IMG/VR virus record: IMGVR_UViG_3300046328_000525
Location: 1-56,121 of that record
DNA from: a virus
DNA: 56,121 nucleotides
Direction: 5' to 3' (one strand)
In this document: piece after piece, positions 1 to 6,206 of the stretch
Position numbering within the stretch: the first letter of the stretch is position 1
Layout of the letters: every line of letters starts with the position of its first letter
Program-made: the position numbers and the translations under genes
Notes under the pieces: generated by a model
What the model was told of the DNA's origin: nothing
Database searches by the model: none
Seen by the model: the letters and a program-made list of their open reading frames with translations, nothing else

Positions 1-65
1 CTCCTTCAGGTGGTTCAAGTAGTGGTGCAAATTCAGGTGGTTCAAGGAGGAACGAAAAATGGTAA
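1..65 (+). CDS. C-terminal end of an upstream Gly/Ser-rich protein (partial)
   Basis: Reading from base 3, an open frame runs to TAA at 63-65 and encodes a Gly/Ser/Asn-rich tail ending RRNEKW. Its stop overlaps the ATG of the next gene by a few bases, the tight spacing seen through this operon. The low-complexity composition would suit a linker or tail of a virion protein, but the body of the gene lies outside the window. The other forward frames are less gene-like. Confidence 0.45.
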   Translation, partial: PSGGSSSGANSGGSRRNEKW

Positions 66-226
66 AACTAATCAAAGATATCCTTGATCAACAATGGACC
101 CTTTTGGGAATGTTTATCGCTTGGGTAGTTTTGGACGGAAGTGCAAAAACTGTTGTTGGTTACGGAATATTGTTTACAACAGTAACATGGATATTAACAT
201 ATCCAATAAGAAATAAGGAGGAATAA
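59..226 (+). CDS. Small membrane protein, 55 aa
   Basis: It starts at ATG 59 behind an AAGGAGG Shine-Dalgarno at 44-50 and ends at TAA 224-226. Two hydrophobic stretches (about residues 14-24 and 33-48) are separated by a short polar turn, and the tail is charged (RNKEE). It sits directly before another small membrane protein, a layout seen in lysis cassettes, so a holin or holin partner is possible. No family is recognised; size and topology are all that can be seen. Confidence 0.6.
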   Translation: MVKLIKDILDQQWTLLGMFIAWVVLDGSAKTVVGYGILFTTVTWILTYPIRNKEE

Positions 227-227
227 A

Positions 228-524
228 ATGAGCAGAAAAAAGATAGAAGAGCCCACCCATGTTGGTGGAGGAGCAATAGCAAGCCTAAATAATATATTTA
301 TGCGTATTGTTGCAGTATTTGCAGCATCAGGACTTTCGGTAATTGGAGCAGGTGCAGTAGTAGGAATTAGCACAGTCAAGGCAGTTGTCCTAGCTGGCAC
401 ATTGGGAGTCGCTACAGTAGTAGAAAGACTTGCCCGTGGTTTCCTTGATGATGGCAAGCTTACAATTGATGAAATTAATGCTGCATTCTCTTCTGTGGAC
501 AAAAAAGCCACAAAAGCAGAATAA
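228..524 (+). CDS. Membrane protein, holin-like, 98 aa
   Basis: AAGGAGG at 215-221 precedes ATG 228. Residues 17-67 form one or two long Gly/Ala/Val-rich hydrophobic segments, followed by a soluble tail with an acidic stretch LDDGKLTIDEIN (about residues 73-84) that resembles a degenerate EF-hand. The layout (membrane segments plus acid-rich loop) recalls the protein at 40852, which has a proper EF-hand loop. A holin or membrane-anchored virion accessory role is inferred only. Confidence 0.55.
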   Translation: MSRKKIEEPTHVGGGAIASLNNIFMRIVAVFAASGLSVIGAGAVVGISTVKAVVLAGTLGVATVVERLARGFLDDGKLTIDEINAAFSSVDKKATKAE

Positions 525-529
525 AATGG

Positions 530-541
530 TATACTAGTACT
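530..541 (+). promoter_or_regulatory. Leaderless-type promoter -10 box
   Basis: TATACT at 530-535 is followed by exactly 6 nt and then ATG 542, with no Shine-Dalgarno. This spacing puts the transcript start on the A of the ATG. No clear -35 is seen. Confidence 0.6.
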
Positions 542-685
542 ATGAATACATATAAGGTCAAATTAGATGTAGAAATTGAAGTTAATGCTTTTAATTCTGA
601 TGATGCCGCTGATTATGTACATGACATTTTTAATATAGACGATGAAATTAAAAAGGTCAATATAGTTACTATTAAGGAGAAGTAG
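542..685 (+). CDS. Hypothetical protein, 47 aa
   Basis: A short acidic ORF from ATG 542 to TAG 683-685. It begins MNTYKVKLDVEIEVNAF and is rich in Asp, Lys and Ile, with an apparent beta-alpha-beta pattern and no Cys or membrane segment. It has its own leaderless -10 box, which supports it as a real gene despite its size. No family recognised. Confidence 0.55.
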   Translation: MNTYKVKLDVEIEVNAFNSDDAADYVHDIFNIDDEIKKVNIVTIKEK

Positions 686-690
686 GAGTT

Positions 691-1152
691 ATGGAAAATA
701 ATATTGAAAAGGCTGTAAAGCCAGAAGTTTCTAAAGAAACCTTACTTGAAGTTGTAAAAGAGCTTCAAGAAATAATTATAGGTATGATCGAAACAGAAGA
801 GCTAGAGCTAGAACAAGAAGATGAAATTGAAGTAACTCCTGCTAATCCAGCACCCATCGGTAATCCAGAAGAAGATAATGTAAATTGGCCAGTCAGCAAG
901 GTAGATGGGCAAACAGATCTAGAGGCAGAGCGTAAGAATGAGACCTACAAGTCAGATTCTCCAGATGAAGACAAATGGGATAACGATATGCAAAAGTGCT
1001 GGACTGGATACAAGCAAGTTGGAATGAAAGATAAAGGCGGAAAGATGGTTCCTAATTGCGTACCAATAGAAAAATCTGATGTTCCTGAAGTTAAAAAGTC
1101 ATCTTGGAGCAATATGTTTGATCCAAATAAGTTTAATAAAAGAACATTCTAA
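691..1152 (+). CDS. Acidic protein with phage NCVP-type C-terminal motif, 153 aa
   Basis: Starts at ATG 691, 5 nt after the previous stop. The N-terminal half is a Glu-rich helix (residues 10-48), the middle a disordered Pro/Asn/Asp linker, and residues 107-127 hold C-W-T-G-Y-K-Q-V-G-M-K ... MVPNCVP. A 'cys-x-gly-tyr-x-x-v-gly-x-lys-x-lys-x-gly-lys-x-val-pro-asn-cys-val-pro' string recurs in many phage structural and prohead-associated proteins, so a virion or scaffold-related role is possible. The two Cys of that motif are conserved here. Confidence 0.55.
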   Translation: MENNIEKAVKPEVSKETLLEVVKELQEIIIGMIETEELELEQEDEIEVTPANPAPIGNPEEDNVNWPVSKVDGQTDLEAERKNETYKSDSPDEDKWDNDMQKCWTGYKQVGMKDKGGKMVPNCVPIEKSDVPEVKKSSWSNMFDPNKFNKRTF

Positions 1153-1157
1153 AAGTA

Positions 1158-1187
1158 TTGACACAGCTGCAGTAATTCATGTATAAT
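1158..1187 (+). promoter_or_regulatory. Consensus sigma-70-type promoter for the tRNA-Asn/Leu pair
   Basis: TTGACA at 1158-1163 and TATAAT at 1182-1187 are both perfect hexamers, separated by 18 nt. The first tRNA begins 32 nt downstream. Confidence 0.8.
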
Positions 1188-1218
1188 TATACAAGATGCT
1201 GCAGTTTGTGCATCTTGA

Positions 1219-1291
1219 TGGTCCATAGCTCAGATGGTAGAGCGCCGAACTGTTAATTCGGATGTCCCAGGATCGAGACCTGGTGGACCAG
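1219..1291 (+). tRNA. tRNA-Asn (GTT)
   Basis: Full cloverleaf: 7-bp acceptor (TGGTCCA with TGGACCA), D arm GCTC/GAGC, anticodon stem CCGAA/TTCGG around loop CTGTTAA with anticodon GTT at 1252-1254, and T arm. The discriminator is G and CCA is not encoded, so the host CCA-adding enzyme would be needed. Confidence 0.93.
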
Positions 1292-1296
1292 CGTAT

Positions 1297-1378
1297 GCCC
1301 GAATGGTGGAATAGGTATACACGGCAGACTTAAAATTTGCTGCTTCACAGCATGTCGGTTCAAGTCCGACTTCGGGTA
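1297..1378 (+). tRNA. tRNA-Leu (TAA)
   Basis: Acceptor GCCCGAA pairs with TTCGGGT (first pair G-U). The anticodon stem GCAGA/TTTGC carries loop CTTAAAA, anticodon TAA. A variable-arm hairpin (TGCTTCACAGCA) marks a class II tRNA as expected for Leu. Only CA follows the discriminator A. It reads UUA/UUG, codons favoured in AT-rich genomes. Confidence 0.9.
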
Positions 1379-1396
1379 CAGAGAAAGTATGGAGAG

Positions 1397-1630
1397 ATGC
1401 TACATTTAACGCTTAAAGGTGTTGAGGTATTTATAGATAGATGCAAGCAAAAAAAGCAAGACTCGTTTTGGAATAACTATGATTTAGTTATCTGGAACAA
1501 AGATAGTGGCGGTTATACAGATGTAAAAGGCATGTATCGCAACGATGCATGGGGTAAGGCAGAGAAGATATCTGCTGACGATAAAGGAATCTGGAAGCTG
1601 CCAAAGAAGTATGTCAAATATTTTAGATAA
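1397..1630 (+). CDS. Hypothetical protein, 77 aa
   Basis: The frame is open from inside the tRNA-Leu, but the first start outside it is ATG 1397, with GGAG a few bases upstream. The product is basic and aromatic-rich, ending KKYVKYFR, with no membrane segment or Cys pair. Its last 20 bases overlap the WhiB gene start at 1611, so the two are probably translationally coupled. No family recognised. Confidence 0.5.
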   Translation: MLHLTLKGVEVFIDRCKQKKQDSFWNNYDLVIWNKDSGGYTDVKGMYRNDAWGKAEKISADDKGIWKLPKKYVKYFR

Positions 1631-1922
1631 TTTAGGTGTAGATCAAAGCAACCTTAGTTGGTGGCATTTGTCTGCATGCAGAGGAATGGATACCAATCTT
1701 TTCTATGATACCTACGAGACAAATCAAAACATAGCAAAAAATATTGATCAGGCATGCTTATCTTGCCCAGTAACAAAGATATGCTATGAGGCAGGTGTCG
1801 ATAATGATGAGTATGGGGTTTGGGGCGGAGTCTTCTTGTCTTCTGGCTCGATTGATAAAACAAAGAATCTTCACAAAAATCAAGAAATATGGAAGGCATT
1901 AAGGAAAAAGCATGTATATTGA
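1611..1922 (+). CDS. WhiB-family transcription regulator, 103 aa
   Basis: WhiB-like proteins bind a [4Fe-4S] cluster and act with the primary sigma factor of actinobacteria. All four cluster cysteines are present in the usual pattern: C23, then C49-x2-C52-x5-C58, followed by the G-V-W-G-G turn at 69-73 and a basic C-terminus (KALRKKHVY) that would contact DNA. Length fits the family. The start ATG 1611 lies inside the preceding gene, and the end overlaps the next gene by 11 bases. It is the only recognisable transcription factor in the rightward early-looking block and strongly suggests an actinobacterial host. Phage WhiBs are known to interfere with host WhiB regulation; its target promoters here are unknown. 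Confidence 0.9.
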   Translation: MSNILDNLGVDQSNLSWWHLSACRGMDTNLFYDTYETNQNIAKNIDQACLSCPVTKICYEAGVDNDEYGVWGGVFLSSGSIDKTKNLHKNQEIWKALRKKHVY

Positions 1923-2229
1923 TAAAAATAAAAATCATTTTAAACACGGAATAAATCAATGGACGGGTGAGCCTAATAAGCCAGTATTTTATACAGATGA
2001 AATGAAAAAAAGAGTCCGTGAAGTTAAAAAGCCAGTGCCAGATCTGATGATGGATATCGTAATGTATCCAGAATTTTTATCTATCAGGCTTTACGAAGAT
2101 AACTTTATACAGTATCATGGAGTAAAAAAAGAAATGGTTATTGATTATGTAATGAAGGTAAAATTATTAATTGAGTCTTATGGTGTTAGATGCGAACTGG
2201 AGGGTGCGCCAAGTGAAAGAGTACTATGA
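1912..2229 (+). CDS. Hypothetical protein, 105 aa
   Basis: ATG 1912 lies inside the end of the WhiB gene. A soluble, mixed alpha/beta protein: basic N-terminus, then residues 42-96 with alternating hydrophobics (MDIVMYPEFLSIRLYED) and a helix near 76-94. No Cys motif or membrane segment. Operon position suggests co-expression with WhiB. Family not recognised. Confidence 0.65.
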   Translation: MYIDKNKNHFKHGINQWTGEPNKPVFYTDEMKKRVREVKKPVPDLMMDIVMYPEFLSIRLYEDNFIQYHGVKKEMVIDYVMKVKLLIESYGVRCELEGAPSERVL

Positions 2230-2404
2230 CAGAATTGCTATTGTTATTATATACGATGAGCAATGCTACGGCACAGTAGAAAAGCTCGGTGCATTTGCAT
2301 CTATAGTTAAGTATGTTAAGAATGGGGTAGAGATAGAAGAGACTATGGACAACTCCGACTTTGGTATAGTTAATGAGATTGTATTTGAACACACGGAGGA
2401 ATGA
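2213..2404 (+). CDS. Hypothetical protein, 63 aa (GTG start)
   Basis: GTG 2213 is preferred because GGAGGG at 2199-2204 sits 8 nt before it; the frame is open further upstream but without a ribosome site. It overlaps the previous gene by 17 bases. The product has a beta-rich core (RIAIVIIYDEQCYGTVEKLG) and an acidic C-terminus. No family recognised. Confidence 0.55.
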   Translation: MKEYYDRIAIVIIYDEQCYGTVEKLGAFASIVKYVKNGVEIEETMDNSDFGIVNEIVFEHTEE

Positions 2405-2859
2405 TGAGCGAGTCTTTAAATATGGGAAATGAAGCAAGAGTATCTGATTACTTAAATAATGCCTCATTAAATAATTATTCTTTTATGCTTACAATTGCTC
2501 GTGATGGGGAGTACCCAGAAAGATCCATATATTACTTTAATGATGCTATAACTGCTTCAGAGGCTTATGGAAGATATAAGGACTGGGGTTTTGCAAAAGA
2601 CTATTTAACTGTAAGGCTATACGAGCCTAATGGGAAAATAAATGAAAAGGTATTGAGACGACCACCTGCTGGAGAATGTACATTTGTTAAAGCAGACTAT
2701 ATAAAAGCAGAGTCCATATTGCTTTCATTTATGGATAAGATGGATTTTTTAGTTTACCAAGATTTAGTTAATGAATTTGCTAAATTATTTTCGCAAGACA
2801 ATATTAGATTCGATCATGTTCGTTTCTTTAAAGCAACAAAATGCCAAGAGGTGAAATAA
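2404..2859 (+). CDS. Two-domain hypothetical protein; fused version of the genes at 28567 and 28382
   Basis: Start at ATG 2404 (a second ATG at 2401 is too close to the GGAGG at 2395). The N-terminal half holds YKDWGFAKDYLTVRLYEPNGK, which matches FKDWGLANEYSTVNLYTPTGK in the 68-aa leftward gene at 28567-28773. The C-terminal half (AESILLSFMDKMDFLVYQDL ... FAKLFSQDNIRFDHVRFFKA) matches the 61-aa leftward gene at 28382-28567 (AEMFAKDNPRFDVTRFHEA). So the phage carries one copy as a single protein and one as two adjacent overlapping genes. Function unknown; the arrangement implies the two parts interact. Confidence 0.7.
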   Translation: MSESLNMGNEARVSDYLNNASLNNYSFMLTIARDGEYPERSIYYFNDAITASEAYGRYKDWGFAKDYLTVRLYEPNGKINEKVLRRPPAGECTFVKADYIKAESILLSFMDKMDFLVYQDLVNEFAKLFSQDNIRFDHVRFFKATKCQEVK

Positions 2860-2861
2860 TA

Positions 2862-3098
2862 ATGGAAAAAATTTTATGCTACTCATGCAATAAAACAAAG
2901 AATAAGCTTGATGTTAAAAAGTCATCTTTACTTGATATTAACTTATTTATGTGTGAAACCTGTGTTAATTCAAAGTTTGAGCCAAGATGGGTTATTATCC
3001 TGGCTGGAAGACAGCATGGAGCCGAATTGGTTAGAGACTTTGTAATAAAGAAAAGATATGTTGGAGAATCAATTACAGCTGAAGAGCTATTAGTTTAA
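2862..3098 (+). CDS. Zinc-ribbon protein, 78 aa
   Basis: ATG 2862 is chosen over an in-frame ATG at 2841 because AGAGGTG at 2847-2853 is well spaced for it and 2841 lies deep in the preceding gene. Two CxxC knuckles (CYSCNK near residue 5 and CETC near residue 33) form a probable zinc ribbon. The remainder is a helix-rich tail (HGAELVRDFVIKKRYVG). Likely a small DNA-, RNA- or protein-binding factor. Confidence 0.6.
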   Translation: MEKILCYSCNKTKNKLDVKKSSLLDINLFMCETCVNSKFEPRWVIILAGRQHGAELVRDFVIKKRYVGESITAEELLV

Positions 3099-3116
3099 TT
3101 ATATATATAATTACGG

Positions 3117-3122
3117 TATAAT
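3117..3122 (+). promoter_or_regulatory. Putative -10 box before the 3132 gene
   Basis: A perfect TATAAT ending 9 nt before ATG 3132, in an A/T tract after the previous stop. Spacing is longer than the usual 6 nt of this phage, so the transcript may have a very short leader. Confidence 0.45.
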
Positions 3123-3131
3123 TGCTACATA

Positions 3132-3431
3132 ATGAGTAATTATTCAGTAGTAATATTAACGCTTATTTCTGCTTTTATTAGCGGTATGGGGGTTTCTATT
3201 GTTGCAGCTGTATTTGATCGTAAAAAAGAAAAAATAAGGTCTTCTGAGCGGGAGCATGATTTATTAATGCTAGAGCTAAAAGATCTTCAAATTAAGCTAT
3301 ATCAGTTAGAAAAAGACTTGGCTGAGTGGAAAGATAAATATTATGTCACAATCCAAGAATTAATATCTGTCAGATCTGAGCTTGAAGAGACTTTAATTCA
3401 ATTATCTTTAATTAATTACAAAATAAAGTAG
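3132..3431 (+). CDS. Membrane-anchored coiled-coil protein, 99 aa
   Basis: Residues 4-28 form one N-terminal transmembrane segment with small residues (SAFISGMGVSIVAAVF). It is followed by a basic stop-transfer patch (DRKKEKIR) and a long heptad-like helix to about residue 93 (LMLELKDLQIKLYQLEKDL). This one-TM plus coiled-coil layout resembles inner-membrane spanins and other phage membrane coiled-coil proteins. A lysis role is possible but unproven, as it is not next to the lysozyme-like gene. Confidence 0.6.
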   Translation: MSNYSVVILTLISAFISGMGVSIVAAVFDRKKEKIRSSEREHDLLMLELKDLQIKLYQLEKDLAEWKDKYYVTIQELISVRSELEETLIQLSLINYKIK

Positions 3432-3457
3432 TGCTAGCCCTTCGAATTTAAAAATAG

Positions 3458-3469
3458 TATACTGGTAAC
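3458..3469 (+). promoter_or_regulatory. Leaderless-type promoter -10 box
   Basis: TATACT at 3458-3463, then 6 nt, then ATG 3470; no Shine-Dalgarno. Confidence 0.6.
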
Positions 3470-4024
3470 ATGACATGTATAGTAGCTATTGCCCAAAATG
3501 GTACAGTTTATATGGGATCCGACCATGCCGCATCTGATGATAAGTCTGGCTGGATCATATCAAGAAAAGAACCAAAGGTCTTTAAAGTCGGACAATACGG
3601 AATAGGTTTTACTGATTCTTTTAGAATGGGTCAGATACTTCAGTATAACTGGACACCACCAAAGTACACTCCAACAAAAACAAACTCTGGTTTAGATAAA
3701 TTTATGAGAACTAAGTTTATTGATTCAATTAAAGATGCATTTTCTCAACATGGTTTTGGTAGTCATTCCCCAGGACAAGATGCGGAAGGCGGAATTTTTA
3801 TTGTAGGGGTAGAAGGTAGAGTCTTTACTGTAGATGAAGACTTCCATGTTGGAGAAGCCGTAGTTAATTATATGGCAGAAGGCTCTGGGGCAATGTTTGC
3901 TCTAGGTGCATTATATGCAACAAAGAATCAAAAGAACCCTAAAATGCGTATGAAGGTGGCTTTAGAAGCTGCAACAGAGTTTTCTATGAGTGTAGCTCCA
4001 CCCTTTACATACATTCAAGTCTAG
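3470..4024 (+). CDS. Ntn hydrolase of proteasome-beta/HslV type (peptidase T1-like), 184 aa
   Basis: The N-terminus MTCIVAIAQNGTVYMGSD aligns with the processed start of HslV and proteasome beta subunits. After Met removal Thr is residue 1, Asp falls at position 17 as in the family, and a Lys near 32-35 can serve as Lys33. Gly-rich strands follow (GIFIVGVEGRVFTVDEDF; GSGAMFALGALYATK near 137-152, the conserved GSG-x-x-x-x-G region). Length matches HslV. It would be an N-terminal-threonine hydrolase; whether it assembles with a host ATPase, cleaves host proteins or has lost peptidase activity cannot be seen. It is transcribed from its own leaderless promoter. Proteasomes are an actinobacterial feature among bacteria, which makes a phage copy notable. 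Confidence 0.75.
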   Translation: MTCIVAIAQNGTVYMGSDHAASDDKSGWIISRKEPKVFKVGQYGIGFTDSFRMGQILQYNWTPPKYTPTKTNSGLDKFMRTKFIDSIKDAFSQHGFGSHSPGQDAEGGIFIVGVEGRVFTVDEDFHVGEAVVNYMAEGSGAMFALGALYATKNQKNPKMRMKVALEAATEFSMSVAPPFTYIQV

Positions 4025-4026
4025 AG

Positions 4027-4038
4027 TATAATAGATTC
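4027..4038 (+). promoter_or_regulatory. Leaderless-type promoter -10 box
   Basis: Perfect TATAAT at 4027-4032, then 6 nt, then ATG 4039. It starts only 3 nt after the previous stop. Confidence 0.65.
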
Positions 4039-4347
4039 ATGAGAGAACTATTTTTGCTTATTGCGGCTTATGTATCTTATAGAATATACAAGGCGATTAA
4101 ACTATTTTTTAGAGACTATGAGCTTTTAGTTTTCAGTAAAGATGATCTTGAAGAGCTTAGGGTTGGACAAGATCAAATGGACTTACGGGGTACGCCAACA
4201 CATATGTGTGTATGCGGCTCAGAAGTTTTTGATGTAAAAGTCGTTTTTGATAACTATGAAATATCAACTTATTTCTTAGACATGGAATGCGCTAATTGTG
4301 GTAATCTAGCAACAGCGCCAACCCCACTAGACAGAGAGAGTATGTAA
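4039..4347 (+). CDS. Membrane-anchored zinc-ribbon protein, 102 aa
   Basis: An N-terminal hydrophobic segment (residues 4-22) is followed by a basic/aromatic linker. A C-terminal zinc-ribbon-like part has HMCVCGS near residue 55 and CANCGN near 83, giving a CxC plus CxxC ligand set. The protein would present a small metal-binding domain at the membrane. Its stop overlaps the next ATG (TAATG). Family not recognised. Confidence 0.6.
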   Translation: MRELFLLIAAYVSYRIYKAIKLFFRDYELLVFSKDDLEELRVGQDQMDLRGTPTHMCVCGSEVFDVKVVFDNYEISTYFLDMECANCGNLATAPTPLDRESM

Positions 4348-4508
4348 TGAGAAAATCAGAAAGAATGCGAATCCTTGAGCTTCAGATGGTACGCATGGAG
4401 ATGCAAATTGAAATTTTAAATGCTGCATTTAATTCAGTTATTGAAAGCTCCAATACACCAATGCCAGATCTTGATGCACAAAAATGGTACAAAAGAGAGT
4501 CAGAATAA
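4347..4508 (+). CDS. Short coiled-coil protein, 53 aa
   Basis: ATG 4347 overlaps the previous stop as TAATG. Residues 1-32 are an amphipathic, Met/Leu/Glu-rich helix (RMRILELQMVRMEMQIEIL) that could dimerise, and the tail is polar. Translationally coupled to the membrane zinc-ribbon gene, so the two may work together. No family recognised. Confidence 0.55.
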   Translation: MRKSERMRILELQMVRMEMQIEILNAAFNSVIESSNTPMPDLDAQKWYKRESE

Positions 4509-4512
4509 CCTA

Positions 4513-4547
4513 TTGACAGATTCTGCTTTAATTAGTAGAATTCGTAT
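4513..4547 (+). promoter_or_regulatory. Strong leaderless promoter for the subtilisin gene
   Basis: TTGACA 4513-4518, a 17-nt spacer, TAGAAT 4536-4541, then exactly 6 nt to ATG 4548. This is the clearest example of the phage's leaderless promoter type because the -35 is perfect as well. Confidence 0.8.
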
Positions 4548-5492
4548 ATGAACAAAAAACTACTATCGGCATTTATCGCCGTACTTATTACTGCAACAAC
4601 AAATGCAAACGCTGCAATCAAAAACAATACAGTAGAAGAAAAGCTACCAACACTTGCTGTTATTGATACCGCTTTGGATACCAACCTAAACATTCTTCCA
4701 GGTAAGATTGTGTATGAGGTATGTATGCTAGACTGGAATACATGTCCAAATGGCAAAAGCTACATGGAAGGCCCTGGTGCTGCATTGCTTTCTTATAATA
4801 TCATTAATAAGAATGGCTTTGACCATGGGACCCAGATGACTTCTGTGGCAGTAAAGACAAATCCAAATATGCAAATTGTATTTATTAGAATTATTGGTGC
4901 TACACCAACTGGAGTTAGACAACTAACTTCTGAAAAAACAGTATACAATGCATTGCAATGGGTAATCGACAATAAGGAAAAGTTTAATATTCAAGCGGTG
5001 TCTATGTCACAGGGTCGACATGATTTTCCAGTTAGTTTGGGAGCAAACTATTGTCCTAACACGCCAGTAACAAAATCAAAGATTCAAACACTTGTTGGTA
5101 TGAATGTCCCAACATTTTTCCCAGCAGGTAACGGTAGAGATTATAGTCGTATTGACTGGCCAGCATGCATTGATGAGTCTATTGCAATTGGTGCTACTGA
5201 TCAATATGATGAGATTGCAATCTACAGTAATTACGATCCTGTAAAGATTGATTTCTATGCACTAGGTGCCACTAAAGTTGTTTTGCCAGGAAGTGTGGAA
5301 GCAAACGCTGCAGGAACATCTGTTGCAGTTCAGGTTGCTGCAGCACAATGGATTCAAATTAAGCAGTCTCATAAAGACTATTCTTATCAGCAAATTGTTG
5401 ATTTAATTTCAAGAACTTCAAAGAACACATTTAGCTCAAAGATTAAATCTGCAAAGCTAATTAACTTACAGGGGGCAGTCAATGGAAAGTAA
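4548..5492 (+). CDS. Secreted subtilisin-like serine protease (peptidase S8), 314 aa
   Basis: A Sec signal peptide (KK, hydrophobic core, NANA-A near residue 22) precedes a compact S8 domain. The catalytic set is visible: D40 in AVIDTALD, H93 in FDHGTQM, oxyanion N195 in FFPAGNG and S258 in AAGTSVA. About 30 residues between the signal and D40 are too short for a classical propeptide chaperone. The enzyme would act outside the cell or in the envelope, perhaps on host surface proteins or during release. The end overlaps the next gene by 11 bases. Confidence 0.88.
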   Translation: MNKKLLSAFIAVLITATTNANAAIKNNTVEEKLPTLAVIDTALDTNLNILPGKIVYEVCMLDWNTCPNGKSYMEGPGAALLSYNIINKNGFDHGTQMTSVAVKTNPNMQIVFIRIIGATPTGVRQLTSEKTVYNALQWVIDNKEKFNIQAVSMSQGRHDFPVSLGANYCPNTPVTKSKIQTLVGMNVPTFFPAGNGRDYSRIDWPACIDESIAIGATDQYDEIAIYSNYDPVKIDFYALGATKVVLPGSVEANAAGTSVAVQVAAAQWIQIKQSHKDYSYQQIVDLISRTSKNTFSSKIKSAKLINLQGAVNGK

Positions 5493-5694
5493 TAAGTTAA
5501 CAGTATTAGAAGGAATTATCAAGGATATAGGTGTAGAACTTTATCAGAAATGGTATAACGCACTTGCAATTGAAGAGCGAACCGAAGAGGTATCTGCAGC
5601 ACTAGGACAAAATGCTAACGAGACTGCAATTTGGGTTGTGCAAACATTTATGAATAAGTTCAATGCAGCAGCAGATGAGCTAAAGGACCAGTAA
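5482..5694 (+). CDS. Hypothetical protein, 70 aa
   Basis: ATG 5482 with GGGGG at 5471-5475 upstream. A helical, acidic, Cys-free protein (VELYQKWYNALAIEERTEEV). Its stop overlaps the thioredoxin ATG (TAATG), so it is translationally coupled to thioredoxin and could be a partner or substrate. Family not recognised. Confidence 0.6.
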   Translation: MESNKLTVLEGIIKDIGVELYQKWYNALAIEERTEEVSAALGQNANETAIWVVQTFMNKFNAAADELKDQ

Positions 5695-5999
5695 TGCTTA
5701 CATTAACAGATAGCACGTTTGACCAAGCCCTGGAGAACAATGATACGATTCTTGTTGACTTCTGGGCAGAATGGTGCGGTCCATGCAAAAAGATGCTTCC
5801 GATCCTAGAGGAAATTGATTCAGAGGGGCTAGTACTCATTGGTAAGTTAAATGTTGATGAGAATCCAGTGAAATCTAATCTTTTTGCTATATCTTCCATC
5901 CCAAGCATGGTATTATTTAAGGGCGGAAAACAAGTTCATACTGTTATTGGTGCAAAGCCAAAGCACGTTATTCTTAAGGAGATTCAGGAATGGATCTAA
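5694..5999 (+). CDS. trxA: Thioredoxin, 101 aa
   Basis: Standard thioredoxin with active site W27-C-G-P-C31, preceding strand ILVDFWAEWC, and the cis-Pro loop SSIPSMVLFKGG near residues 68-79. Length is typical of a single-domain thioredoxin. It could supply electrons to the phage class II ribonucleotide reductase (38840) and to peroxiredoxin systems; this is inference from the family. It lies in a coupled run with the genes at 5482 and 5990. Confidence 0.93.
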   Translation: MLTLTDSTFDQALENNDTILVDFWAEWCGPCKKMLPILEEIDSEGLVLIGKLNVDENPVKSNLFAISSIPSMVLFKGGKQVHTVIGAKPKHVILKEIQEWI

Positions 6000-6160
6000 C
6001 TTTTGTAGAGTGGCTAGAGTATGGTCAAAAAAAAGATTGGGTATCTCATGTATTTTGCGATACGCATGAAGGTCCTCCATTAACAGAGGAAGAAGATTTA
6101 GAATGGTCAGAGGGTGGAGACCCATGCTCTTTCCATGTAAAGATAAATGAATACAATTAG
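5990..6160 (+). CDS. Small acidic actinophage-type protein, 56 aa
   Basis: ATG 5990 overlaps the thioredoxin end by 10 bases. The sequence has the layout EWLEYGQKKDWVS-x-x-x-CDTHEGPP, an acidic EEE/EDLEW block and a C-terminal DPC. Short proteins with this order (Cys-x-Thr-His-x-Gly, then acidic patch, then Asp-Pro-Cys) are frequent in actinobacteriophages, usually without an assigned role. The Cys, His and Asp residues could bind a metal. Confidence 0.6.
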   Translation: MDLTFVEWLEYGQKKDWVSHVFCDTHEGPPLTEEEDLEWSEGGDPCSFHVKINEYN

Positions 6161-6206
6161 AATTCTGTGCTCAAAAAGAGGCAGATTGAAAAGGAGAATA
6201 AATTAA

